Part shown: positions 16,075 through 25,006 of the stretch, one piece after another | Layout of the letters: every line of letters begins with the position of its first letter | Position numbering within the stretch: position 1 is the stretch's first letter | Source of the DNA: Mycolicibacterium sp. CH28 | GTDB taxonomy: Bacteria > Actinomycetota > Actinomycetes > Mycobacteriales > Mycobacteriaceae | Assembly: GCF_004745805.1 (NCBI RefSeq) | Contig: NZ_SRLQ01000002.1 | Location: forward strand, 310,001-374,000 | Length of the DNA: 64,000 nt | Reading direction: 5' to 3' | Notes under the pieces: generated by a model | What the model saw: only the letters and a program-made list of their open reading frames with translations | What the model was told of the DNA's origin: nothing | Database searches by the model: none | Program-made: the position numbers and the translations under genes

Positions 16075-18024
16075 TCACTTCCCCTTGGTAACAACGAAAT
16101 CGGACCAGTCCGGTTCGCGCACCGCGTTCCAGTAGACCGGTAGCCGCCACGGGCTGACGGTGTGGATCTCACCGTCGGGATTCTTGAAGTAGGAGTGCTT
16201 GATCGACGGGTGGGCCCACACCATGGTGCCGATCTCGGACTGGTGCCGCCGATGCCATTCCTCGGTGGCTTCCCGAGTCGGCTCGATCGATTGCCAGCCC
16301 TGGGTGATCATCTCGGCCAGCACCGCGTTGATATACCGCATTTGTAGCTCGGAGTTGAAGATCAGGCTGCCACCGTGGGCCAGGTGGTTACCCGGCCCGT
16401 AGAGCATGAAGAAGTTCGGGAAGCCGGGCACCGTGACGCCGAGGTGGGCCGCCGGCCGCTCACCCCAGGTGGCACGCAGGTCGGCACCATCGCGCCCGGT
16501 GATCGCCATCGGGTAGAGCACCTCGGTGGCGCGGAAGCCAGTGGCGTAGACGATGACGTCGGCATCGTGGGCCACCCCGTCGGCGGTCACGACACCGCGT
16601 GCGGTGATGCGTTCGATGGGTGTGCGCACCAGTTCGACATCATCGCGGCGCAAGGTACTCAACCAGGTTCCGTTGTCCTGCAACGTACGTTTGCCCGTGG
16701 CGGGATAGTCGGGCAGCACCTTGCTCAACAGATCCTGATCGTCACCGACCTGGGTGGTGATCCAGTCGGTGAACATCATCCGCGCGATGGCGTTGATCTC
16801 GCTGACCGCATAGTTCGGGTCGTCGGGGTTGGTGTAGCCGGGATCCGCGCGGGCCGCTTCCAGCCCCTTGTCCGCCCCCGGCCACATCACCAGGAAGCGG
16901 TACCAGCGGCCGTAGTAGGGCAGATGGTCCATTGCCCAGCGCACGCCGTCGGGCACGCTGTCGTGATACATCGGGTTGGGGAACATCCACTGCGCCGTGC
17001 GCTGGAAGACCGTCAGATGCTCGACTTGATCGGCGATCGCCGGAGCGATCTGGAAACCGCTGGCGCCGGCGCCGATCAGGGCGACGCGCTTACCGGTCAG
17101 GTCGATACGGTGGTCCCAGGCCGCCGAGTGGAAGGCGGGCCCCTGGAAGTCTCCGGCACCGAGGATGTCGGGGACATAGGGCCGGTTCAGCTGCCCCACG
17201 GCGGTGATGACGGCGCTGGCGCGGAGGGTGGATTCTGTGCCGTCGGCTGCGCGTACCCGGACCAGCCAGGTGCCGTCGTCGTCGTTCCAGTGCGCCGACA
17301 CGACCTCGGTCTGCCAGCGGACGTTGTCCTGGAGGTTGTGCTTGGCCAGTACCGATTCGAAGTAGGCGCGCAGTTCGGGCTGCTCGGCGAAGAAGTGCGA
17401 CCAGTTGTTGCTCGGTTCGAAGCTGTAGCAGTAGAAGTGGTTGGCGACGTCGACCCGGGCCCCGGGATAGCTGTTCTCCCACCATGTTCCGCCCGGACCG
17501 GCGTTCTTCTCGACGATGGTGAAGGCAATGTTGGCTTGCTTGAGCCGGATGCCGGCCAGCAGGCCGGATTCACCGCAGCCGATGACGACGACGGGGAAAT
17601 CGGCGCCCGCAGCGGGGTCGAGGGCCACCGGCCGACGCGGGTCGACGCCCTCGAGATCCATCTCCTCGAGGACCATCGGCTGGTACTCGTCGTCGACGTG
17701 CTCGCAGGCGGCCCAGTCCAGCATCTCCCCGATCAGGTCCTGGCCCAGTGGCACCGGCCCCGGGCAACCCCGGTCGCGGTAGTGAGCGATCACGGGCAGC
17801 GCCGCGGCGCGGGCCTTGGCCTTGTCCTCCTCGGACATGAAGCCCTGCACCTCGTTGAGGAAGACGCCGGCCTGGCTGAACTCGCGGATGAACCGCGGAT
17901 CACCGGTGATGTGGACCAGCGACAGCAGCAGGGTGGGGATGCTGACCTGCTCCAACGCCGCGGCGATCTCCTCGTCGGAGGAGGTGAACGGTTGACCCGC
18001 ATAGGGATTCGGCGTCACGGGCAT
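16075..18024 (-). CDS. Flavin monooxygenase, Baeyer-Villiger type
   Basis: 649-residue FAD/NADPH monooxygenase. The first dinucleotide fold is VVVIGCGESGLLAG (about residues 145-158) and the second is ALIGAGASGFQIAP. The type I BVMO signatures are GGTWWENSYPGARVD and the fingerprint FQGPAFHSAAWDH, close to FxGxxxHxxxW. An extra 140-residue N-terminal domain precedes the FAD fold, longer than in phenylacetone monooxygenase-type enzymes and typical of the long BVMO subgroup. It inserts oxygen next to a ketone to give an ester. Operon with ADH and lipC. AGAGGA just before the ATG supports the start. Divergent from lipW. Confidence 0.9.
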   Translation of the reverse strand: MPVTPNPYAGQPFTSSDEEIAAALEQVSIPTLLLSLVHITGDPRFIREFSQAGVFLNEVQGFMSEEDKAKARAAALPVIAHYRDRGCPGPVPLGQDLIGEMLDWAACEHVDDEYQPMVLEEMDLEGVDPRRPVALDPAAGADFPVVVIGCGESGLLAGIRLKQANIAFTIVEKNAGPGGTWWENSYPGARVDVANHFYCYSFEPSNNWSHFFAEQPELRAYFESVLAKHNLQDNVRWQTEVVSAHWNDDDGTWLVRVRAADGTESTLRASAVITAVGQLNRPYVPDILGAGDFQGPAFHSAAWDHRIDLTGKRVALIGAGASGFQIAPAIADQVEHLTVFQRTAQWMFPNPMYHDSVPDGVRWAMDHLPYYGRWYRFLVMWPGADKGLEAARADPGYTNPDDPNYAVSEINAIARMMFTDWITTQVGDDQDLLSKVLPDYPATGKRTLQDNGTWLSTLRRDDVELVRTPIERITARGVVTADGVAHDADVIVYATGFRATEVLYPMAITGRDGADLRATWGERPAAHLGVTVPGFPNFFMLYGPGNHLAHGGSLIFNSELQMRYINAVLAEMITQGWQSIEPTREATEEWHRRHQSEIGTMVWAHPSIKHSYFKNPDGEIHTVSPWRLPVYWNAVREPDWSDFVVTKGK

Positions 18025-18045
18025 CTTCCTCTCGCCGGAGCGACA

Positions 18046-18070
18046 ATTACGCTACGCATCGTTCCGTAAT
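18046..18070. promoter_or_regulatory. Inverted repeat in the monooxygenase/lipW divergent region
   Basis: ATTACG (18046-18051) and CGTAAT (18065-18070) are perfect arms with a 13-bp spacer, 22 bp from the monooxygenase start. The position suits a repressor that controls the monooxygenase operon and perhaps lipW; the binding protein is unknown. Confidence 0.4.
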
Positions 18071-18156
18071 GGCGGACATGACGATACTGTCGGTGCCGCC
18101 ATCGATCAAGAGGCTGTCCATTGCCGCGGCATTTTTCCGGTGGGCATACTTGGCAC

Positions 18157-19044
18157 GTGTCAAAAACCGATATCCACCATGAGCTGCGCAGTGTCGCGCG
18201 GTTCGTCCCGCGCACGCTCATCCACGCCTGGACGCTGCCGGTATTGCGCACGCTGACCGCGCTGCAGCGCCCCGCCGCCGAGTGCGTCGAGGTGCTGACC
18301 TTGCAGTCGGGCATCGGGGTGCGGCTGTACCGGCCTGCCGGGGCCGCGGATCCCACCCCCGCGCTGCTGTGGATCCACGGCGGCGGCTATGTGATCGGTA
18401 CCGCCGCCCAGGACGACGCGCTGTGCCGCCGGTTCGTCGAGCGACTCGGCATCACGGTGGCCTCCGTCGACTATCGCCTGGCCCCGGAGCACCCCTACCC
18501 CACCCCGCTGGAGGACTGCTACACCGCTCTGGCGTGGCTGGCTGATCTGCCCGGCGTCGACGGAGACCGGGTCGCGATCGGCGGCGCCAGCGCCGGTGGC
18601 GGACTTGCCGCGGCGTTGGCCCTGCTGGCCCGCGACCGCGCCGGCGTGCACCCGGTGTTCCAGCTGCTGGTCTATCCCATGCTCGACGACCGAAGCGTGG
18701 GCACTCATCTCGACGACCCGGGGCATCGGCTGTGGAACGCCACCAGCAACCGGTTCGGCTGGACGTCCTATCTGGGCGGCGCCGACCCGAACGTCGCGGT
18801 GCCCGCGCGGCGTACCGACCTGGCCGGCCTGCCACCCGCCTGGCTCGGCGTCGGCACGCTGGACCTGTTCCATGACGAAGACCTCGACTACGCGGCCCGG
18901 TTGCAGGCCGCCGGCGTGCCCTGTGAAGTCCACGTGGTGCCGGGGGCGTTCCACGGCTTCGACGGGCTCGCCCCCAAAGCCGATATCTCCACGGCGTTCT
19001 TCGACAGCCAGTGCGCAAGCCTGCACCCGAGCCTGTGGGGTTGA
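18157..19044 (+). CDS. lipW: Esterase LipW
   Basis: 295-residue hormone-sensitive-lipase-type esterase, orthologous by sequence and position to Rv0217c. It has the oxyanion motif WIHGGGYVIGT, the nucleophile elbow GGASAGGGLAAAL, an Asp near DLFHDEDLDYA and the histidine in GAFHGFDG. The GTG at 18157 (VSKTDIHHELRSVARF) is preferred to the upstream ATG at 18121 because it agrees with LipW. A -10-like CATACT ends 6 nt upstream, which fits a leaderless mRNA. It is followed 5 nt later by the first of two fadE genes, so ester cleavage and acyl-CoA dehydrogenation may be linked. Confidence 0.9.
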   Translation: MSKTDIHHELRSVARFVPRTLIHAWTLPVLRTLTALQRPAAECVEVLTLQSGIGVRLYRPAGAADPTPALLWIHGGGYVIGTAAQDDALCRRFVERLGITVASVDYRLAPEHPYPTPLEDCYTALAWLADLPGVDGDRVAIGGASAGGGLAAALALLARDRAGVHPVFQLLVYPMLDDRSVGTHLDDPGHRLWNATSNRFGWTSYLGGADPNVAVPARRTDLAGLPPAWLGVGTLDLFHDEDLDYAARLQAAGVPCEVHVVPGAFHGFDGLAPKADISTAFFDSQCASLHPSLWG

Positions 19045-19049
19045 CGGCG

Positions 19050-20156
19050 ATGTCCGCGCCGCTGACCACCGAACAGCGCGACTTGGCTGACGCCGTCGCG
19101 GACCTGATGGCCAAACGCTCCCCCGAGACCGAGGTGCGCCGGCTCATGGCCACCGATACCGGATACGACCCGGCGGTGTGGTCCGAGCTCGCCGCGATGG
19201 GCCTGCTGGGGCTGGCCATACCCGAGCAGTTCGGCGGTTCGGGCGCGGGAACGGTCGAGATCGAGCTGGTCGCCGAGGCGATGGGCCGGGTGCTGCTATG
19301 CGCACCGTACCTGTCCACGGCCGTGCTGACCGCTAATCTTCTTGTCGCTCTGGGTGACTCGGCCGAACAGGCCGACGTTCTGCCGCGTATCGCGGCGGGC
19401 AGTTTCATCACCACGGTTGCCCACGCCGAGCCGGGCACCGCCCGGCCGGGTTCCGCGACGGCGACCACGGCACGCGCTGACGGCGCCGGCTGGCGGCTCA
19501 CGGGCACCAAGACCTACGTGCTGGACGCGACGATCGCACAACGTATCTACGTCACGGCCGGGACCTCGGTGTTCGCCGTCGAGCCCGACGCCCCCGGCCT
19601 CGAGGTGGTCGCGCTGGCGACTGTCGACCCCACTCGCAAACAGGGGCAGCTCACGCTTACCGACACCCCGGCCCGCCTGCTGGGGTCTGCGGACACCGGG
19701 CACACCGCGCTGGCCGCCGCACTGGACCGCGCATCGGTGGCCATGCTCGGCGAGCAGGCCGGCGGAGCCATGCAGGCGATGCGGATGGCGGTGGACTACG
19801 CCAAGACTCGGTTCCAATTCGGCCGGGCCATCGGTAGTTTCCAGGCCGTCAAGCACCTGTGCGCCGACATGCTGCTGGAAGCGGAGTCGGCGCTCTCGGC
19901 CGCCCGCCACGTGGCCGCGGCATTCGAGGCCGAGGAACCTGACCGCCTGCGGGATCTGGCCCTGGCCCAGGCCTACTGCGCGGAAGCGTTCGTGACGGTG
20001 GCGGCCAATTCCATTCAAGTGCACGGCGGTATCGGGTTCACTTGGGAGCACCCGGCACACCTGTATCTGCGGCGGGCCAGGACCGACGCGCAACTGTTCG
20101 GCGACCCGGCCTGGCACCGGGAGCGTTATGTGCAACTGCGGGAGGCCCGGCCATGA
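19050..20156 (+). CDS. Acyl-CoA dehydrogenase, subunit 1 of a FadE pair
   Basis: 368-residue acyl-CoA dehydrogenase. Recognisable parts are the N-terminal helical domain (MGLLGLAIPEQFGGSGAG), a weak central FAD segment (VAHAEPGTARPGS in place of the usual TEPxxGSD), YAKTRFQFGRAIGSFQAVKHLCADM and VHGGIGFTWEHPAHLYLRRA. It starts 5 nt after lipW and its stop overlaps the next fadE (ATGA at 20153-20156). Adjacent, overlapping and dissimilar fadE genes are typical of mycobacterial alpha2-beta2 acyl-CoA dehydrogenases such as FadE28-FadE29. Heteromer formation here is an inference. Confidence 0.88.
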   Translation: MSAPLTTEQRDLADAVADLMAKRSPETEVRRLMATDTGYDPAVWSELAAMGLLGLAIPEQFGGSGAGTVEIELVAEAMGRVLLCAPYLSTAVLTANLLVALGDSAEQADVLPRIAAGSFITTVAHAEPGTARPGSATATTARADGAGWRLTGTKTYVLDATIAQRIYVTAGTSVFAVEPDAPGLEVVALATVDPTRKQGQLTLTDTPARLLGSADTGHTALAAALDRASVAMLGEQAGGAMQAMRMAVDYAKTRFQFGRAIGSFQAVKHLCADMLLEAESALSAARHVAAAFEAEEPDRLRDLALAQAYCAEAFVTVAANSIQVHGGIGFTWEHPAHLYLRRARTDAQLFGDPAWHRERYVQLREARP

Positions 20157-21316
20157 CCGACGACCAAGTCCGCGAGGACGTACGGGCCTGGCTGGCCGCC
20201 AACTGGGATCCCGCCATGGATCGTGCGCGCTGGGCTGACCTGGTTTTCGAGGCCGGGTGGGCGGTGCCGAGCTGGGAGCCGCAGTGGTGGGGTCGGGGCC
20301 TGAGTGACCGGCAATCACGGATTGTGGCAACGGAATTCGCCGCCGCGGGCGCACCGGGCACCGGGCACGACCGGGCCAACCTGTTCGCCTGCACCCTGCA
20401 CGATCTGGGCACCGACGAGCAGAAGCACCGGCTGATCCCGCCGTCGATCCGTGGTGAGACCAAGTGGTGCCTGCTCTACTCCGAACCCGGTGCCGGCTCC
20501 GATCTTGCCGGCCTGCGCACCCGTGCCGAACGCGACGGCGACGACTGGGTGGTCAACGGGCAGAAGGTGTGGACGTCGTTCGCCAAGACCGCGGACTACG
20601 GGTTGCTGGTGGCGAGGACCGACTGGGATGTGCCCAAGCACAATGGGATCAGCTTCTTCATGTTTCCCATGCGCCAGCCCGGCGTGGAGGTTCGCCCGAT
20701 CCACCAGATCAACGGGGAGTCGGAGTTCAACGAAGTCTTCATCTCCGATGCCCGGGTGCCCGACACCAACCTGGTCGGCCAGCCCGGCGGCGGCTGGTCG
20801 GTGCTCCAGGTGGCGCTGGCCTACGAGCGCCGGCTGATGGGCGATCTCGCCCGGACCTCACGTTCGGCGCGTAAGCCGCAGGCCGACGCCGATAGCCTGA
20901 TCGAGATGGCCCGTAGTGCGGGCAATCTCGACGATTCACTGATCCGCCAGGAGATCGGGCGGGTCGAGGCGTATGCGGCGGTGAACCGGTGGAACACCCA
21001 GCGCGCCAAGGCCACCACCGACAGAGCCGAGGCCGCTACCCTGCTGGCGCTGGGCAAGATCGCGATGTCGCGGATCCTGCACGAGACCGCGAAGGTACAG
21101 ACCGAGATCGTCGGTCCGGAGGCGATGCTGTGCGGTCCGGACAGTCCGGTCGGTGACGCGGTGACGTTCCGCACGCTCAACGCGTACTTCACCTCCATCG
21201 GCGGCGGCACCGACCAGATTCAGCGCAACATCGTCGGTGAGCGGGTGCTGGGACTGCCGAAAGAACCTGAGCCGTATCGAGATACGCCGTTTCGGGAACT
21301 GCCGTCTAGCTCCTGA
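20153..21316 (+). CDS. Acyl-CoA dehydrogenase, subunit 2 of a FadE pair
   Basis: 387-residue partner of the preceding gene. It keeps the full FAD-site segment YSEPGAGSDLAGL and KVWTSFAKTADYG. Where medium-chain enzymes have the catalytic Glu (YEGT), this protein reads IGGGTDQIQRNIVGE, with Gly. A Glu in the earlier helix (ALAYERRLMGDLAR, about residue 225) could serve instead, as in isovaleryl-type enzymes. The ATG at 20153 overlaps the previous stop. The gene ends 11 bp inside the convergent amidohydrolase gene. The substrate is unknown; heteromeric relatives often act on steroid or branched side chains. Confidence 0.88.
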   Translation: MTDDQVREDVRAWLAANWDPAMDRARWADLVFEAGWAVPSWEPQWWGRGLSDRQSRIVATEFAAAGAPGTGHDRANLFACTLHDLGTDEQKHRLIPPSIRGETKWCLLYSEPGAGSDLAGLRTRAERDGDDWVVNGQKVWTSFAKTADYGLLVARTDWDVPKHNGISFFMFPMRQPGVEVRPIHQINGESEFNEVFISDARVPDTNLVGQPGGGWSVLQVALAYERRLMGDLARTSRSARKPQADADSLIEMARSAGNLDDSLIRQEIGRVEAYAAVNRWNTQRAKATTDRAEAATLLALGKIAMSRILHETAKVQTEIVGPEAMLCGPDSPVGDAVTFRTLNAYFTSIGGGTDQIQRNIVGERVLGLPKEPEPYRDTPFRELPSSS

Positions 21317-22604
21317 TGTGGAGATCGCCGCCAACGACGGCGGCCCGGACCATGTCGGCGTCGAGCACGTCGAGCACGTCGGCCGGTGGTGCGGCCAGTA
21401 CGCAGAGGTCGCCCGGCTGCCCGGCGTCGACGGTTCGCGGTACATCGGGGCGCTCGGCGCTGCCGGTGAACATCGCCAGAGCCGTTGTCGCCGAGACCTG
21501 TTCGCCGGCGTTGAGCACGGCACCGGTGGCCGAGCGGCGGTGCACCGCGGCGCGCATCGAGGCCCACGGGTCGGCGCCGCCGAACGGTAGGTCGGTCGAG
21601 AGAGCCACCCGCACCCCGGCCCGCAGCAGCGAGGCCAGCCGCCACAGGGCCGGTTGGTCAGCGGGCTCGACGTCCGTGCGGTACTGGTCGCCGCGTTCGG
21701 CGACGAAGTTCGGCTGGGTGACCACCAGCACGCCGAGCCCGGCGAGCTCGGCGAGGGTGTCGGCGGGCACCACCGCGGCGTGTTCGATGCGGTCACCGGG
21801 GTGGGTCCCTGCGGCGCGTAACGCGGCCAGGGTGACGACCAGCTGGGCTGCCGTCACGCAGTGCACCGCGACGGTCCCGGACTGGTTGTGTTGCATCCGT
21901 ATCCAGTCGGTCAGTTCATCGAGGTCCAGGGCGTCGTCATGCAGGATGCGCTTGCCCGGGGCCAGCCAGTGCACCCGCTGGCGCAGTTCCCCGTGGCGAT
22001 GCGCCTCGGTCAACGTCACGATCGCGTCGGCATCCAGGTCGGGAGTCGCATCGGTGACACCGGTGACGCCGTAGCCCAGGAGCTGCGCGCTGAGCTCGGA
22101 CAGTGAGGTGTCGCGACGGGCCAGGGCGTCCGACCAGGCGCCGTAGCTGCGTAGCCTGCCGTCGGGGTGATTCGGCAGGCCCACGGCGGCCAGGGCCGGC
22201 GAGTTCAGGAACCACAGCACACCACTGCGGTGCTGAATCCGCAGCGGCACAGTGGGAACAAGCTCGTCGAGGACCGACCGGTCCAGCGGGCCCGCCGCCG
22301 ATTCGTGATATCCGACGGCGCGGATCCAGCCGTCGGCGCCCACCGCGGCGGTGGCCAGCACCCGGGCCAACTCCGCATGCCCACGCACCTGGGCCGGGCC
22401 GACCTGGACCGAGGCCAATGCCGCCGCGGCGGCACGCAGGTGAACGTGATGGTCGTGCAGGCCCGGAATCACCGCACCGCCTTGCGCGTCGAACACCGGC
22501 TCCGCCTGCCGTGGTGTCAGCCTTTCGGCGACCTCCTCGATGGTGGCCGTCACCCGGAGGTCGACGACCCGCCCGTCCAGCAGACAGGCCCGCTGGATCA
22601 GCAT
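21306..22604 (-). CDS. Amidohydrolase family 3 (YtcJ-like) protein
   Basis: 432-residue metal-dependent hydrolase. Ligand motifs are PGLHDHHVHLRA near residue 50, VAVHCVTAAQLV, GDRIEHAAVV and the late LSTDLPFGGADPWASM, which supplies the Asp. The N-terminal beta-sandwich is short. Related proteins hydrolyse amides or imines of aromatic compounds, but most have no known substrate. Its ATG overlaps the stop of the upstream CoA-transferase gene by 7 bp, so the two are co-translated. No export signal is visible. Confidence 0.85.
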   Translation of the reverse strand: MLIQRACLLDGRVVDLRVTATIEEVAERLTPRQAEPVFDAQGGAVIPGLHDHHVHLRAAAAALASVQVGPAQVRGHAELARVLATAAVGADGWIRAVGYHESAAGPLDRSVLDELVPTVPLRIQHRSGVLWFLNSPALAAVGLPNHPDGRLRSYGAWSDALARRDTSLSELSAQLLGYGVTGVTDATPDLDADAIVTLTEAHRHGELRQRVHWLAPGKRILHDDALDLDELTDWIRMQHNQSGTVAVHCVTAAQLVVTLAALRAAGTHPGDRIEHAAVVPADTLAELAGLGVLVVTQPNFVAERGDQYRTDVEPADQPALWRLASLLRAGVRVALSTDLPFGGADPWASMRAAVHRRSATGAVLNAGEQVSATTALAMFTGSAERPDVPRTVDAGQPGDLCVLAAPPADVLDVLDADMVRAAVVGGDLHIRS

Positions 22605-23779
22605 GGAACCGAACGCCTCCGAGAAACGAGATCCTCGACAGCGGCATTGTCGGCGCCGAGAGCGGCGGCGGGGACGGTGGCCGGCGGCAGCTGTGGCGGG
22701 AGCGCGTCGGCCAATGACAGCGACGGCCCGGCGGGCAGCGCGGCGTAACTGGCCGCGACCCGGGCCATCGACACCTCGATGATCTCACCGCCGCCGCGGC
22801 GCAGCGACTGCGCCACGGCCAGTGCGGATTCCAAACCTGTCAGCGGGTCGGCAACGGCGTCGGCGCAGAACACCGGACCGCCGCGGCTGGACCCCACCAA
22901 ACCGCCCGCCACGGCGGCATCGTCACCGAAGGCCACGCGCCGAGTATTGGGCCCGTGGCCGCTGATCCGCAGCCAGACCCTGCCGTCAGGGCCGGGTAGC
23001 GATTCGGGACACAGGCCGTGGCGCGCCAGCGCTCCGGGTCGGGAGCCCTCGATGACGATGTCGGCGGCCATCAGCAAGGCCCGCAGCCGGTCCCGGTCAC
23101 GGGTGAAATCGACGGCGTAAGAGAGCTTTCCGTGGTTGATCCAGTCGTAGAACGTGGGATCACCGGCGCGCGGGCCATCCGGGCGGTTGGGGCTTTCGAC
23201 CTTCACCACGGTCGCGCCGGCCGCCGCGAGGATCTGCCCGCAGAGCGGCCCGGCCCACATCGACGAGAGGTCGGCCACCAGCAGACCCGCCGCCGTTCGG
23301 GGCGCGCCGCGCCGGCCGGATTCGCTTACCCGCGGTGGTTCCGCGACTGTCTCACCCAGGCGAGCCACCGGCAGGTCGAGCAGCCTCGCCCGGTCGACCA
23401 CCTCGTCACCGGAACGCCGACAGGCCCAGCGCTCGATGGCGGACCACGGGTCATCGGTGGCGGCTTCGATGAGGGCGGGGACGGCGTCGACGTCGTCGGG
23501 GCGCGACAGGGTGAGCGCACACCAGCCGTCCCGGGTTGTCAACAGCCGGGTGGCGCCCCCGGCCGAGATCCGGCCGCCCCGGTGCAGGCCGAGTAGGGCG
23601 GCGCGTCCGGTCATGATGGCGACCACGTCGAGGCCTACCCCGAGGTGCGCCGTGATCTCGGCGGCGACGGTCTCGGCGCGGTCCAGCACCACCGAGCGGG
23701 AGTGGTCGGGCGGACCGTCAGGCTGGCCGGTCAGCCAGGCCAGGCCGCTGCTCGCCCACCTGCCGCCGGAGCCGTCCAC
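22598..23779 (-). CDS. CoA-transferase family III (CaiB/BaiF) protein
   Basis: 393-residue protein. Its C-terminal two thirds carries the family III fold: LLVADLSSMWAGPLCGQILAAAGATVVKVESPNRPDGPR, then FYDWINHGKLSYAVDF and IVIEGSRPGALARHGL. The N-terminal third is divergent, with no clear second CaiB block. The first in-frame start that does not run through non-coding sequence is the GTG at 23779 (VDGSGGRWASSGLAWL). It heads a two-gene unit with the amidohydrolase. CoA transfer between acids is the family reaction; the substrates are unknown. The 213 bp upstream (23780-23992) hold nothing recognisable. Confidence 0.78.
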   Translation of the reverse strand: MDGSGGRWASSGLAWLTGQPDGPPDHSRSVVLDRAETVAAEITAHLGVGLDVVAIMTGRAALLGLHRGGRISAGGATRLLTTRDGWCALTLSRPDDVDAVPALIEAATDDPWSAIERWACRRSGDEVVDRARLLDLPVARLGETVAEPPRVSESGRRGAPRTAAGLLVADLSSMWAGPLCGQILAAAGATVVKVESPNRPDGPRAGDPTFYDWINHGKLSYAVDFTRDRDRLRALLMAADIVIEGSRPGALARHGLCPESLPGPDGRVWLRISGHGPNTRRVAFGDDAAVAGGLVGSSRGGPVFCADAVADPLTGLESALAVAQSLRRGGGEIIEVSMARVAASYAALPAGPSLSLADALPPQLPPATVPAAALGADNAAVEDLVSRRRSVPC

Positions 23780-23992
23780 CCGTCCATTGTTACGCCCCGT
23801 TTCGCCCCACCCACATCTGGTGTGTAGTGCCCGCCTTCGAGCGACAACCAAGCCCGCGATCGTGGTGCGGGTGCAGGCGTGGGGGACCCGCTGTGCGGAC
23901 GTCGATCTCGACGGAAGACCGACATCCGCGCGGGCGAGCAGGACGTGTCGCGCGAAGGCGGGCAAAGACCCTGCCGCTCGCACGACGAGTGC

Positions 23993-25006
23993 CTAGAAAT
24001 GCAGCGCGGTGAACCGCCAGTCCAACACCGGGCGATCGTCCCCCTCGCCGGCGACGGCATAGACCAGCGAACGCAGCCTCAGCACCCCGCCTCGGTCGCC
24101 CGGTAACGGATCGGCCGCCTCGACGTGCAACTCGCTGTAGAGGGTGTCGCCTTCCTGCACCGGTCCGGTGTGATCGCAGGACTGCCAGCCCAGCACGGTC
24201 ACCAGATTCGGCAGCAGCCGGCAACCCTGGGCCAGCGCCAACCCGATCGTGTGTCCGCCGTATACCAGCCGTTGCCCGCCGACGCGCGAATCATGATGGG
24301 TGGCAGCGATGTTCAGAGACAGCCGGGCCAGCTCTGGCGCGGAGCTGACGACGTCTCCGGTGCTGCGCAGCACCGAGCCGGCCATGTCGGGGTAGAAATG
24401 CGGCCCGGGCACCCGTTCCCGGAAGGCCACCGCGTCCCACTCCAGGGTCGGGTCGGCAGCCGGGCCGAGGTCGGTGCCGATCCGCGACAGATCGTCGGCG
24501 TGGCCGGTGTCGGTGGCGCCGGGGCTCAGCGGCAGCATCGCGCAGCGGTAGAAGTCCAGCACCAGCCGGCCGACCTGGTCGATGGTGGTCATGCGCAGCG
24601 CCGCCATACCGGTAGCGGCGCGCCCCGGTTTGGCGGCGTTCTGACGCAGGCCGACCACCTCGGTGCGGGTAAAGAGGGTGTCGCCGATGACCGGATACCG
24701 GTAGAACCTCAGTCCGCGATAGAACAGGTTGGCCTTGACCCGCTGGGTGACCAGCGTGGTCTGCCCGATGGCGATGTCGCACACCAGCGCGGGGTGCGCC
24801 AGCGGGCCGGCGGTGCCGGCCACAGCATGGGCCAGCTCGCCGTCGAGCGACAGGCGCATCCGGTCACCGACGATGGCTTGGTGGGTGGCGGCAGCACCGG
24901 AGGTCACCGTCATCGACGGTGCCCAGTCGAAGACCCGACCGACCACCAAGTCGTCGAAATAGGGGCCGCCGGGCTCGCCACCGCCAATATGGCCGTACAA
25001 AGTCAC
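23993..25006 (-). CDS. Rv0216-type double-hotdog (MaoC-like) protein
   Basis: 337 residues, the same length as M. tuberculosis Rv0216, which has a double hotdog fold of unknown substrate. It reads EPGGPYFDDLVVGRVFDWAPSMTVTSGAAATHQAIVGDR, then RVKANLFYRGLRFYRYPVIGDTLFTRTEV and a second hotdog with NIAATHHDSRVGGQRLVYGGHTIGLALA. The start is GTG at 25006. A TTGACA and a -10 lie upstream with 8 nt to this codon and no Shine-Dalgarno, so it is probably leaderless; upstream codons would add an unconserved tail. Divergent from fadE3 as in M. tuberculosis (Rv0215c/Rv0216). Confidence 0.85.
   Translation of the reverse strand: MTLYGHIGGGEPGGPYFDDLVVGRVFDWAPSMTVTSGAAATHQAIVGDRMRLSLDGELAHAVAGTAGPLAHPALVCDIAIGQTTLVTQRVKANLFYRGLRFYRYPVIGDTLFTRTEVVGLRQNAAKPGRAATGMAALRMTTIDQVGRLVLDFYRCAMLPLSPGATDTGHADDLSRIGTDLGPAADPTLEWDAVAFRERVPGPHFYPDMAGSVLRSTGDVVSSAPELARLSLNIAATHHDSRVGGQRLVYGGHTIGLALAQGCRLLPNLVTVLGWQSCDHTGPVQEGDTLYSELHVEAADPLPGDRGGVLRLRSLVYAVAGEGDDRPVLDWRFTALHF

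Noticed and set aside
16375..18069. 564-residue plus-strand open frame opposite the monooxygenase gene
   Set aside because: Antisense frame in GC-rich codons. It is rich in Val, Gly, Asp and Arg with no motifs, while the minus strand holds a complete monooxygenase.
23780..23992. Search for a gene in the gap between the CoA-transferase and the Rv0216-type gene
   Set aside because: The frames that cross it are continuations of neighbouring shadows; no ribosome site, hairpin or conserved peptide was seen.
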